Source: Gammaproteobacteria bacterium (GTDB taxonomy: Bacteria; Pseudomonadota; Gammaproteobacteria; Pseudomonadales; Halieaceae). From it: DNA of 33,044 bases. Position 1 is the stretch's first letter. Every line of letters begins with the position of its first letter. Location of the stretch: positions 1-33,044 of the forward strand of contig JAUIEP010000041.1 of NCBI GenBank assembly GCA_030428835.1, given 5' to 3'. The notes under the pieces were generated by a model. It ran no database searches and was not told where the DNA came from. It worked only from the letters and a program-made list of their open reading frames with translations. This document shows, one piece after another, positions 1 to 7,611 of this stretch. The translations under genes were made by a program, and so were the position numbers.

Positions 1-2
1 TT

Positions 3-170
3 CCGCTCGAGCGCTGCAAGTATCTCCAGGAGAAGGCCGATGACTATACTAGACTCCGGAAGAGAGGCGGCTCCGCCTCGAAAATGGAGGCGTGGAAGCG
101 GGCGCGCAGGAAGTATGAGGACCAGTTCCGTGAGGCGGGCTGCTATAAATACGGAACCGCCGTTCGCTAG
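3..170 (+). CDS. C-terminal end of an unidentified protein, cut by the window edge
   Basis: An open frame runs in from the left edge and stops at TAG 168-170, giving 55 residues. The peptide is rich in Lys, Arg, Glu and Tyr and ends in KYEDQFREAGCYKYG followed by a few residues. It looks charged and partly helical, with two spaced cysteines, and composition in this frame is more protein-like than in the other frames. I do not recognise the family. The start lies outside the window, so neither length nor domain can be judged. The next gene begins 70 bases downstream in the same direction. Confidence 0.5.
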   Translation, partial: PLERCKYLQEKADDYTRLRKRGGSASKMEAWKRARRKYEDQFREAGCYKYGTAVR

Positions 171-240
171 CCCTTCGGGTGCGCGCAAGGAGTGGCGGCG
201 TCGGGAAGACACGCACCGCCGCGGCTAACGGGTGAACTGA

Positions 241-756
241 ATGAACCTTGAGACACTTGGCAACATAGGCGACTTTCTGGGCGGTATAGCGGTACTCGTC
301 ACGCTGCTGTACCTGGCCGTTCAGATACGGGCGAATACCAGGGCGACCCAGTCCGAAAACCGCGCTCGCGTCGCGATGGAATACATGGAGGTCATGTCGC
401 CAGAGAGCGACCCGGAGCTGGCGCGGATATTCGGCGCGGGGCTGCGCAAGTACCCCGATCTGTCGCAGGATGACCTGGCCCGTTTCGGCACCTATCTCAA
501 CAGGCAATCCCTGTTCTTCCAGGCGGTGTACGCCAGGTATGAACGAGGGCAGTTGGAGCGGCAGACCTACGATGCGTACCTGGGCTGGTACGCCTGCCTC
601 GTGGCCACGCCCGGCGGTGGACGGTGGCTCGACGACGTGGTGCGGCCCATCTATGTCAGTTCAATGGTTGAGGCGGTAGATGCAAGGGTCAGGCAGGGCG
701 GCCTGTTCGATGCCACCCTGCTTCCGGGATACCAGCCGCAGTCCGCGGACTCATGA
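241..756 (+). CDS. small membrane-anchored hypothetical protein
   Basis: This is a 171-residue protein with an N-terminal hydrophobic segment at about residues 8-28 (GDFLGGIAVLVTLLYLAVQI), followed by a soluble, mostly helical region. The N-terminal signature of one helix followed by QIRANT is shared by a common but uncharacterised group of short bacterial proteins. The likely topology is one membrane anchor with the body on one side of the inner membrane. No catalytic motif is visible. ATG 241 has only a weak ribosome site (AACGGGTGA) upstream. Function is unknown and I infer none. Confidence 0.75.
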   Translation: MNLETLGNIGDFLGGIAVLVTLLYLAVQIRANTRATQSENRARVAMEYMEVMSPESDPELARIFGAGLRKYPDLSQDDLARFGTYLNRQSLFFQAVYARYERGQLERQTYDAYLGWYACLVATPGGGRWLDDVVRPIYVSSMVEAVDARVRQGGLFDATLLPGYQPQSADS

Positions 757-877
757 CGGGTTCCCGTGGGCCGGTTGGCCTGCGGCAGCGGCCGGTAGCG
801 CGCTGTCTCCGGCGTGCCGCAACTATCGACAGGGCCTGTACAGATAGCCGAGACAGCCATGTAATCCAGGAGCACCT

Positions 878-1345
878 ATGCGACAAGCTTCAGTAGTAAG
901 AACCCTGCTCTGTGTGGTGTTTGCCCTGGCCACCTCGACCCAGGCGCTGGCCGCCGACACCGGGTCGCCGGGTGCCCCTGTCAGTGCATCGGGCGCGCAG
1001 GAAGGCCTGTATGAAATCCGCAACTACCACTACGACCCTGCGCAACTCGATGCCTACAGGCAGTGGGCGGTTCACGATGCGATACCCTTCTTCAGGGCGC
1101 ACATGGATGTCGTCGGGTTCTGGATCGGCAATGACCACCCGCCCAAAATTGGCGGGAGCAAGCCGATGGACCTGGAGCTCGGCTCCGCCAATATCACGTG
1201 GATCATCCGTTGGGACTCCATGGCGGCCCGTACCCGGTTCAACAAGGAGGTGTACGGGGGTGAGCAGTGGCGTGCGGTCTGGGCGAAGCACCCCGACCCC
1301 GAGGGCTACTTCCAGTCCGAGGCGCGTTTTACCACCGCGTACTGA
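878..1345 (+). CDS. secreted NIPSNAP / dimeric alpha-beta barrel family protein
   Basis: This 155-residue protein has a clear signal peptide (hydrophobic core LLCVVFALA, likely cleavage after ALA at residue 25). The mature part starts with YEIRNYHY, the usual opening strand of NIPSNAP-like dimeric alpha-beta barrel proteins. It then has a long middle with aromatic and Asp/His residues (WAVHDAIPFF, HMDVVGFW) and ends in GYFQSEARF. Family members are small dimeric barrels, some of them oxygenase-like or stress-related, and the substrate cannot be read from the sequence. Start ATG 878 follows a good ribosome site (CCAGGAGCACCT). It is the last plus-strand gene before a convergent minus-strand group. 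Confidence 0.7.
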   Translation: MRQASVVRTLLCVVFALATSTQALAADTGSPGAPVSASGAQEGLYEIRNYHYDPAQLDAYRQWAVHDAIPFFRAHMDVVGFWIGNDHPPKIGGSKPMDLELGSANITWIIRWDSMAARTRFNKEVYGGEQWRAVWAKHPDPEGYFQSEARFTTAY

Positions 1346-1349
1346 TCCT

Positions 1350-1365
1350 CCGGGTCAACACCCGG
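1350..1365. terminator. weak stem-loop between convergent genes
   Basis: CCGGGT CAAC ACCCGG forms a perfect 6-bp stem with a 4-base loop just after the NIPSNAP stop. There is no T-run after it on either strand, so intrinsic termination is only a possibility. Confidence 0.25.
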
Positions 1366-1419
1366 TTGCCGCGTGGCCGCCGCACGCGGGCTTCCGCATT
1401 TCAACGGCTGCCCGCCGGC

Positions 1420-2862
1420 TCAGTCCGGGGCCACAAACCGCACCGTGTCCGCCGCGCCGTCGGGCACCTGGGTATCGATGGCCAGCAACGTGTCGCCAAC
1501 CTGCAGTCGGCTGTAGAACCCGTCCACACTGAGCGGCATTCCCGCCGCGTCCAGCAGCGTCGCCTGCGTGGTGTCGATCGCTATCCCCCGCAGGACAATC
1601 CGCGACCCGGGTGTGAAACGCTCGACTTGAGCGCGCAACGCACTGGCCCGCCCGTCGCCGCGGTGGATCTGCAGCGCGTGCAGGGTGCTCCCTCGCTGCA
1701 TGGCCGCGACGGTGACGTAGTCGCCGACCGCGAGCGCCGCGAGGCGCAGCCTGTCCGCCCGCCCTGTGTCGTCGCTGACCAGGGTCAGGGCATTTACCGA
1801 CGCGGTGATACCGGTGTGGAACAGGTCGAGCGTGACGGTGCCGCGCTCGGTGTCCACAGATGCCAGCGGCGCCGCGAGCAGTACCTCAGCCCGACGCGAA
1901 CTCACGGTAACCGCCCGCAGCGTCTCGCCGTTCCAGCGCCCGGCAACCTCCACCAACAGGCCGTTGGCCAGCGCGTCTTCGTCCAGTTCCAGCTCTGCCC
2001 CCTCGGCATCCACCGGCACGTCGCCGACACGGAAGGTAGTGGCGCCATCGAACTCCGCAACCACGCCCGCGATGACCAGGCGTTGCTCGGTGACAAGCGC
2101 CGCGCGAACATCCCGCGCGGGCGCGAGCCTTGCAGCCGTAACGATGCCGCCTTCCAGCGTACCCGTTACCAGCACGCGCAGGTCGTTGCCCAGGACGCCA
2201 CCCGGCAATGCCGACAGGTCCGCCGCCGCAGCGTCGACCGGCAGGTCGCCGAGGGTAAACGACGTGCCGTCGAGGTTGCTGATTACGCCGGTCCTTGAAA
2301 CGGCGCTCTGGCCCGGCACGAAGTCGGCGATCTGCTCGACCCGCGTCGCCTGCAGGCGGCCCCGGGTATCGAAGAAGCCGGAGATCTCCACGTAATCGTT
2401 GTCGGTGATGTCGCCGGCGGCCGCGCCCTCGAACACCGTGGCGCCGCGTGCGGCGACCACCGCCACGTCGAGCACCTGGAATTCGATTCGGTCGACCGCG
2501 TCCGTGACCCGCAGCGCTGCGACAGGCCCGCGCAGCACGCCGTCGAACACCACGCGCTGCGCGGTACCTGTCGCACCGTCGTCGCTGACGGTGCCCTCTA
2601 CCATCACCACCATGCCGACGCCCAGCGCGTCTTCCGGGCTCGGGACCCCGTTCACGATGATCTCGGCGTTGTCGGTATTGAACTCGATGCCGTTGACGAA
2701 GATGCTGCCGAACCCGCTGATCGCACCGAGCGAGGTCAGGCCGGTGCCGCTGATGCCGCCGCCCTCATCGCCCGCGGAGGCGAGGTCGCCGCCGCCACCA
2801 CCGCAGGCCGTGGACAGGTTCAGGACTAAAAGTGCCAGTAATACAGTGCGCAGAAGCTTCAT
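1420..2862 (-). CDS. DUF5666-repeat lipoprotein
   Basis: This 480-residue protein has a lipoprotein signal: a short basic start, a leucine-rich core and the lipobox LSTAC with Cys20, followed by a run of glycines. The mature part consists of repeated beta-rich units of about 65-75 residues. Each has phrases such as ISGFGSIFVNGIEF, GVISNLDGTSFTLGDLPV and GVVAEFDGATTFRVGDVPV, typical of DUF5666 domains with OB-like small barrels. It is probably attached to the outer membrane or periplasmic face. Its ATG overlaps the stop of the upstream DUF6502 gene (ATGA at 2859-2862), so the two are likely translated in a coupled way. The molecular function is not known. Confidence 0.8.
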   Translation of the reverse strand: MKLLRTVLLALLVLNLSTACGGGGGDLASAGDEGGGISGTGLTSLGAISGFGSIFVNGIEFNTDNAEIIVNGVPSPEDALGVGMVVMVEGTVSDDGATGTAQRVVFDGVLRGPVAALRVTDAVDRIEFQVLDVAVVAARGATVFEGAAAGDITDNDYVEISGFFDTRGRLQATRVEQIADFVPGQSAVSRTGVISNLDGTSFTLGDLPVDAAAADLSALPGGVLGNDLRVLVTGTLEGGIVTAARLAPARDVRAALVTEQRLVIAGVVAEFDGATTFRVGDVPVDAEGAELELDEDALANGLLVEVAGRWNGETLRAVTVSSRRAEVLLAAPLASVDTERGTVTLDLFHTGITASVNALTLVSDDTGRADRLRLAALAVGDYVTVAAMQRGSTLHALQIHRGDGRASALRAQVERFTPGSRIVLRGIAIDTTQATLLDAAGMPLSVDGFYSRLQVGDTLLAIDTQVPDGAADTVRFVAPD

Positions 2863-3671
2863 GCGTCGGCTCCCTCTTCCGGTTTATCGAGGTAATAGAT
2901 GCCCACCGCGACATAGGCGGACTCCTGTTGGTCGGTGTCCACCTGGTTGGCGCTCAGCCACTGGTGGTAGCGCTCCAGCAGCGCCTGGGACTCGGCGCTG
3001 GAAAATTCACGGAACGCATCGAGCGCATCCCTGCGCACGGAGAAGTTGAATACCTTGCGCTGGAAGAAGAGGTCGTCGGGTTCCGCTTCCAGGTTGTGGC
3101 CGATGGTGCTGATCAGCTCGCCGACGTCGTTGCCCAGGATGCGGATACTGTCGACGGGCGTGGCCAGCGGCAGGTAGGCGCGTTCGCGCAGCCTGACCTG
3201 GCCGTCGATGATCGTGATGGTGTTCGACGCCTGCAGCACCGCGATCATCGCGGCCGGCGGAATGTCGCCGCTGAACTCTTTCACCAGCGCGGTAAAGCTG
3301 CCGGTCGCACCCTCCATGGGCAGCACGGCGGGCTCGCCCTCCTTGTCCTGGTACCTCGGGTCGCCGACCCAATGGCTGATCACGCGGACCGTGCGGTTGT
3401 AGCGCTGCCTGGTGCTGTCGAACTCGCTGTCGTCGGCCTCCAGCAGGCGCTTTGTCTCCTTGCGCGAGAGGCCGGTCAACGCCGCCACGCTGGAGACCGA
3501 TGCGCGCTTGCCGGCGCGTGCGAGGTGATCAAAGCCCTCGTCCACGAAAGCCTTGCGCGCGAGTTCCGCGAAGCTGCCGTACGCCATCCCGTGGCGCAGG
3601 AGAATGCGGACCAGGGGGAGCAGCAGCCGCAAGACTGCTGCCGCGAGTGCCTGGTGTACCTGTTGCGTCAT
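2859..3671 (-). CDS. DUF6502 family protein (probable DNA-binding or regulatory)
   Basis: This is a 270-residue cytoplasmic-looking protein starting MTQQVHQALAAAVLRLLLP. ATG 3671 is preferred because the frame upstream of it has low-complexity, non-protein-like composition. A helix-turn-helix-like stretch sits at about residues 55-80 (SVSSVAALTGLSRKETKRLL), after a helical segment. The C-terminal half is mixed alpha/beta. The family is uncharacterised, and the HTH suggests DNA binding. The gene is 5' of, and overlaps by ATGA with, the DUF5666 lipoprotein. This pairing is, to my knowledge, recurrent, which suggests a shared role, perhaps envelope-related regulation. The last point is inference. 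Confidence 0.75.
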   Translation of the reverse strand: MTQQVHQALAAAVLRLLLPLVRILLRHGMAYGSFAELARKAFVDEGFDHLARAGKRASVSSVAALTGLSRKETKRLLEADDSEFDSTRQRYNRTVRVISHWVGDPRYQDKEGEPAVLPMEGATGSFTALVKEFSGDIPPAAMIAVLQASNTITIIDGQVRLRERAYLPLATPVDSIRILGNDVGELISTIGHNLEAEPDDLFFQRKVFNFSVRRDALDAFREFSSAESQALLERYHQWLSANQVDTDQQESAYVAVGIYYLDKPEEGADA

Positions 3672-3744
3672 GACGGGAGAACCGCTGCGCGACGGTACAG
3701 GGCGGCGGGCGAACGCTCCCCCTGGGCCGAATGTGGTCGCGCGC

Positions 3745-4221
3745 TCAGGACTGCAGCGCGCAACCGAGCGGTCCCACGACCACGCTGCTGCCCTGGCGCA
3801 CCAGGATGCGGTGCAGGTCAACGTCGTTGAGCTGCGGGTCGGCGTCGGGCTGGTAGCGCAGGACGATGCGCCCGGCGACTTCACCCGTGTCGAGTTGCGC
3901 CAGCGTCATGGTGCCTACCGGGATGCCGGCGAGCCACACGTCGAGAATGTCACCTGACTGGAACACGTTGTCTGACTCGGCCTCGAAGGTGGCGCGAAAC
4001 AGGATGCCGCGATTGCGATAGCGCGCGTACTGCGAGTACAGGCTGATTTGCTGCATGCCGGTGGAACCGCAGCGCAGCCGCAGCCCGTCGTGCTCGCGCG
4101 CGAGGTCGCTGTCGTTCGTAACCCGGTCGCCGCCGCGCGCGTCGCTCTGCGCGTAGACCGCCGGAACCATGCTCATGAGGCCGGCCATCGCGGCCGCCAC
4201 CAGTGTTTTTGAAATCTTCAT
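3745..4221 (-). CDS. exported hypothetical protein
   Basis: This 158-residue protein has a standard signal peptide (MKISKTLVAAAMAGLMSMVPAVYA, likely cut after AYA-like VYA at residue 24). The mature part is beta-strand rich and has two cysteines far apart (RLRCGSTG near residue 52 and PLGCALQS at the end) that could form a disulphide. The repeated valine/leucine strands suggest a small periplasmic sandwich. I do not recognise a family. It lies 73 bases upstream of the DUF6502 gene on the same strand and may be part of that transcript. Confidence 0.7.
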   Translation of the reverse strand: MKISKTLVAAAMAGLMSMVPAVYAQSDARGGDRVTNDSDLAREHDGLRLRCGSTGMQQISLYSQYARYRNRGILFRATFEAESDNVFQSGDILDVWLAGIPVGTMTLAQLDTGEVAGRIVLRYQPDADPQLNDVDLHRILVRQGSSVVVGPLGCALQS

Positions 4222-4469
4222 AGTCGATCACCTGTTAGCTGATTGGTTGTCTGTTGCCGGCACCCGTTTGGCGCCGACATCTTCAAGCTAGCATAAATGG
4301 GAAAAAAATCCCAAATAAATGTGGGAAAAAATGACCACGAAATGGATGTGAGTCACAGTCACAGGCTTGTCGACTTAAGCGACTGTTATTGTTAGAGTTT
4401 TTAAGTCGCAAGGACTCAGCCGCGCGGTTGCGTCCCGCCCGAACTGCCCTCGAGAATGCCCCTGAACGG
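4222..4469. promoter_or_regulatory. divergent AT-rich intergenic region with inverted repeats
   Basis: This 248-base gap separates the minus-strand exported protein from the plus-strand heme protein. It is much more AT-rich than its surroundings. It holds TGGGA-N6-TCCCA at 4298-4313, with another TGGGA at 4322. It also holds an 8-bp inverted pair CGACTTAA (4371-4378) and TTAAGTCG (4401-4408) separated by 22 bases. These are plausible regulator sites or promoter elements for divergent transcription, but no exact promoter is assigned. Confidence 0.35.
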
Positions 4470-5033
4470 ATGAATCGCATGCAAAGATCCATGACCCGAC
4501 AGCCAACGCTGCCGCTCTTCCTCCTCGCCTTCAGCCTGTCCTGTGGCCCCGCGGTCGCCGGGTCCGGGGCCGAACCTCGCGGCAGCGACATCCTCGCCCC
4601 GTACAAGCGGGAGCTGCAGCAGGCGCTGCGCGCCGGCATGGAGCAGGGCGTGGTCGAGGCGATCGGGGCCTGCCGGGTAAAGGCGCCGGACATTGCCGCC
4701 GCGCTGTCCCGGGACGGTGTGCGCGTGGGGCGCGCCAGCCATCGACTGCGCAATCCCGCCAACGCGGCGCCCGGGTGGGTCGAGCCCGTCCTCGCCGAAT
4801 ACGTGGCAAGTACGGCCGAACGCACGCCGCGACGGGTGGCACTCCCCGACGGTCGTGAAGGCTATGTCGAGCCGATCCTGTTGCAGCCGTTGTGTACCGC
4901 GTGCCACGGCACGGCGCTTGCTGCACCGGTCGCGGCCAGGATTAACGAGCTTTACCCCGGAGACCATGCGGTCGGGTTCGAGGTGGGTGATTTGCGCGGC
5001 GTATTCTGGGCCGAGTACCCGGTCGCACAATGA
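4470..5033 (+). CDS. exported one-heme DUF3365 (Tll0287-like) protein
   Basis: This 187-residue protein (counted from ATG 4470) has a signal peptide (PLFLLAFSLSCGPAVAG) and one c-type heme site, CTACH, at about residues 142-146. The phrases GRASHRLRNPANAAPGWV and the closing VGDLRGVFWAEYP are characteristic of DUF3365 proteins, which bind a single heme through CxxCH and have a PAS-like fold. It should act in the periplasm after cytochrome c maturation, in redox or gas/redox sensing. ATG codons at 4470, 4479 and 4491 are all possible starts and all leave the signal intact. None has a strong ribosome site. Confidence 0.8.
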   Translation: MNRMQRSMTRQPTLPLFLLAFSLSCGPAVAGSGAEPRGSDILAPYKRELQQALRAGMEQGVVEAIGACRVKAPDIAAALSRDGVRVGRASHRLRNPANAAPGWVEPVLAEYVASTAERTPRRVALPDGREGYVEPILLQPLCTACHGTALAAPVAARINELYPGDHAVGFEVGDLRGVFWAEYPVAQ

Positions 5034-5120
5034 CCCACGTCGACGTGCGTTTTTTTACGCGGAGTTCTACCGGCAGTCGTGGTGGAGTCATGGCCGCTCG
5101 CGTTACTGTGAGGCATTTGT

Positions 5121-5555
5121 ATGAGCGAGATTCACTTCAGGCAGGGCGCACTCACCGAGCGGGAGCAGGCGGTCGTTGCAGCCGGCTTTGAGCGGGGCGC
5201 TGCGCAATCCGGCGCACCACCGTATGCAAAGCGCCAGCTGAGCTGGCTGATTCATGCGGATGACGGGCAGCTTGCCGGCGTGCTCACGGCCGACATCCTC
5301 TGGGACTGGCTGTACGTGGATGAACTGTGGGTGGACGAATCCCTGCGCGGCCAGGGTCGCGGCGGTAAGCTGATGCGCGAGGCCGAGGCGTACGCGGCGG
5401 CCGAGGGGCTCGCGGGCATCTGGCTCTGGACCCAGAGCTGGCAGGCGGCGCCGTTCTACGAGGGGCTCGGATACGAGGAGTTTGCGCGCTTTCCCGATTT
5501 CCCCAGGGGCCATTTTCGTCTGGGTTTCCGCAAGATTCTCGGTGGTGCTACGTAG
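5121..5555 (+). CDS. GNAT family N-acetyltransferase
   Basis: This is a 144-residue single-domain acetyltransferase. The acetyl-CoA pyrophosphate loop is ESLRGQGRGGKLM at about residues 73-85, preceded by the beta-4 strand LYVDELWVD. A C-terminal PFYEGLGYEEFARF gives the usual GNAT ending. The length is normal for a small cytoplasmic GNAT. The substrate is not predictable. Start ATG 5121 has GTGAGG 10 bases upstream. It is one of six GNAT genes in this window. Its neighbours give no pathway hint. Confidence 0.85.
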   Translation: MSEIHFRQGALTEREQAVVAAGFERGAAQSGAPPYAKRQLSWLIHADDGQLAGVLTADILWDWLYVDELWVDESLRGQGRGGKLMREAEAYAAAEGLAGIWLWTQSWQAAPFYEGLGYEEFARFPDFPRGHFRLGFRKILGGAT

Positions 5556-5719
5556 CGCTTGCCGCCGTTTACTTCGAAAAATACGACTTCATTCCTCTGT
5601 AATTCCTGACCACGGGGCGCCGACGGCGATCCAGAATCAACACTTCGCCACGCAGGTGTCCGCGCGGAGACCTGGGTCGTTTGTCACCGTCGTACGAAAC
5701 GCAATGTCAGGAGCCACAA

Positions 5720-6583
5720 ATGAAGCGATTACCTTTTCTTTCCCTCTTTCTACTGGCCGCTGTACCTGCTGGCGCGGCGGCAGAGGTTTCCCGGCACACC
5801 GGCGCGGTAGCCGACGAGGTCATCGCGGAACAGCGCGCCGCCCTCGCCAGGAACACGAAGGGTAAGGGTTTCGGCCCGCAGTCGCCGCGCGACATCGAGT
5901 CGATGGCAGGGCAAAACACGATCTCCTTCGAGGCGGCGCCGCCCTACAGTGAGATGAACCTGTGCAACATCCACTTCCACAAGAACGCCGAGCACAGGGG
6001 CGGGCAGTTCACCACGTATGCCGGTAACGGCGACGGTAAAGGTTACCAGACCGGGTACAAGTACTCGGGCGAACTGAGCGAGGCGGAGCTGGCGCCTCTC
6101 GATGCGGCTGTCTGTGCAGACCAGCATGGCGGCCTCGTGCCGGGCGACACCATCGAACTGCACTACGTACACTCCTCGGCGCAGGTGGAACCGGGGCCAA
6201 CGCTCGGCGCCTGCCTGAGCGAATCCATCAGCAATCCGCAGCTGCGGGTCGAGACGCAGGTGTACGTGGTTGTGAACGACAAGAAGGCGGCCGACTTCCG
6301 CGAGCTGACCAGACACGGCAAGCGAGACGGCCTGCACCAGGCCCTGAATATTCCCGAGGACACGGGTGTCCCCATCCAGTACGCCGGGTCCACCACGGGG
6401 CCGGGCTTCAATGAGCAGGGTTCACCGCTGCAGGTCTCGTGGAGTGTTCGCCCCAACGTGAATAAGGTCGATATCAGGTCGGTAGGCAAGTGGTGCGCAG
6501 ACAACGTGTTCGACGAGACGCATGCGCAAGGCGTGCGCAACCTCGTGACCAACCCGGCACTGCTCTCGGAGATCACCTACTAG
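5720..6583 (+). CDS. exported delta-class carbonic anhydrase
   Basis: This 287-residue protein should hydrate CO2 to bicarbonate outside the cytoplasm. ATG 5720 is chosen because CAGGAG sits 7-12 bases upstream and the encoded start is a signal peptide (MKRLPFLSLFLLAAVPAGAAA). The core motif LCNIHFHKNAEH places His85, His87 and His92, and ELHYVHSS places His148 and His151. HxH plus a later His is the expected zinc-ligand pattern, and the CNIHFHKNAEH phrase is what I recognise from delta-class enzymes known from diatoms and annotated in some marine bacteria. Paired cysteines (82, 132, 165 and near the C terminus) suggest disulphides. Exact ligand assignment is inference. Confidence 0.8.
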   Translation: MKRLPFLSLFLLAAVPAGAAAEVSRHTGAVADEVIAEQRAALARNTKGKGFGPQSPRDIESMAGQNTISFEAAPPYSEMNLCNIHFHKNAEHRGGQFTTYAGNGDGKGYQTGYKYSGELSEAELAPLDAAVCADQHGGLVPGDTIELHYVHSSAQVEPGPTLGACLSESISNPQLRVETQVYVVVNDKKAADFRELTRHGKRDGLHQALNIPEDTGVPIQYAGSTTGPGFNEQGSPLQVSWSVRPNVNKVDIRSVGKWCADNVFDETHAQGVRNLVTNPALLSEITY

Positions 6584-6592
6584 GGCGGCCGT

Positions 6593-6620
6593 GGTCGGGG
6601 CCGTGGGCCCCGGCCTCTTT
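6593..6620 (+). terminator. probable intrinsic terminator after the carbonic anhydrase
   Basis: GGTCGGGGCC and GGCCCCGGCC form a 10-bp stem (one G:T pair) with a 3-base loop, followed by TCTTT. It lies 10 bases after the stop codon. The T-run is short. Confidence 0.5.
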
Positions 6621-6685
6621 CCCGGTGACCCGTGCCGGCGGTTCTGCCGACGGGCGCGGGGGCCGGTGCAATGCCGCGTCCACCC

Positions 6686-6714
6686 TTGCACCGCCCGACG
6701 CACCTGTATAGACT
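6686..6714 (+). promoter_or_regulatory. probable sigma-70 promoter of the PhyH-TetR run
   Basis: TTGCAC at 6686-6691 and TAGACT at 6709-6714 are separated by 17 bases, each matching the sigma-70 hexamers at 4 of 6 positions. The predicted start site near 6721 falls inside the palindrome that follows. The spacing and position support it, and no experiment is implied. Confidence 0.45.
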
Positions 6715-6715
6715 G

Positions 6716-6734
6716 ATTTGAGTTCAACTCAAAT
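6716..6734. promoter_or_regulatory. 19-bp perfect palindrome, likely TetR-type operator
   Basis: ATTTGAGTT-C-AACTCAAAT is a perfect inverted repeat with 9-bp arms and one central base. It overlaps the predicted transcription start and ends 10 bases before the PhyH start codon, where a bound repressor would block transcription. The second gene of the run encodes a TetR-family regulator, which typically binds such a site and represses its own operon. Confidence 0.6.
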
Positions 6735-6744
6735 TGGTGACGGC

Positions 6745-7611
6745 ATGAGCGACGCGACAGAGCGGTTCCGGCAGTCCGGCTACATGGCGCGGGATCTGGC
6801 ATCCAGGTACCCCTTCACGACCAGCGAGGCCGCCGGCGCGGTGCCGCGAGAGGTCGTCGACGCCGACCTGGCGGAGGTCGCGCAGCGCGGTTACGTGGTG
6901 ATCGAGGGGCTGCTCTCGGCCAGCGAACTGGACGCCATCCGCGCCGCCGTCGAGCCGCTGCTTGCGCACGCGGGCCGCAACGACTTCGAGGGCCTGCAGA
7001 CGCAGCGTGTCTACGCGGTGCTCGCCAAGACGCGGGCGCTGGACCGGCTGGTAGATCACCCGCGCATCCTCGCGCTGCTCGACCGCATGTTCCTGCCGAA
7101 CTACCTGTTGTCCCAGTTGCAGGTGATCAACATCCTGCCCGGCGAGAGCGCGCAGGCGCTGCACACCGACGACGCGTTCTACCCGCTGCCGCGACCGCGG
7201 CCCCCGCTGGGCGCCGCAACCGTCTGGGCGATCGACGAGTTCACGGCGGACAACGGCGCCACGTCGATCGTGCCGGGCTCGCACACCTGGGGCGACGACC
7301 GTATCCCCTCGGAGGGCGAGGCGGTACCGGCGGTCATGCCCGCGGGATCGGTGGTTTTCTATCCCGGCACCTTCTGGCACGGCGGCGGCGCGAACCGGAG
7401 CGACAACGCGCGGCTGGCGATTACCTGCCAGTATTGCGAGCCGTGGGTGCGCACGCAGGAGAACTACTTCCTCGGCACGCCGCTGGAGGTGGTGGCGGAA
7501 GTCTCGGAAGACATCCGCCGCCTGCTCGGCTACTCCATTCACCCGCCGTTCATCGGTATGGTGAACGGCATGCATCCCAAGCGCCTGCTGGAGGGCCTGC
7601 AACCGTCGTGA
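6745..7611 (+). CDS. phytanoyl-CoA dioxygenase (PhyH) family oxygenase
   Basis: This 288-residue Fe(II)/2-oxoglutarate-type oxygenase has the 2-His-1-carboxylate facial triad readable as His140-x-Asp142 (LHTDD) and His212 (FWHGGG). Arg223 (NARLAI) is placed to bind 2-oxoglutarate. SIVPGSHTWGDD is the usual strand-turn before the distal His. The family hydroxylates lipids, acyl-CoAs and other small organic molecules, and the substrate here is unknown. ATG 6745 is preferred over the upstream TTG, which lies inside the palindromic operator. Its stop overlaps the GTG of the TetR gene (GTGA), so the two are translationally coupled. Confidence 0.85.
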   Translation: MSDATERFRQSGYMARDLASRYPFTTSEAAGAVPREVVDADLAEVAQRGYVVIEGLLSASELDAIRAAVEPLLAHAGRNDFEGLQTQRVYAVLAKTRALDRLVDHPRILALLDRMFLPNYLLSQLQVINILPGESAQALHTDDAFYPLPRPRPPLGAATVWAIDEFTADNGATSIVPGSHTWGDDRIPSEGEAVPAVMPAGSVVFYPGTFWHGGGANRSDNARLAITCQYCEPWVRTQENYFLGTPLEVVAEVSEDIRRLLGYSIHPPFIGMVNGMHPKRLLEGLQPS

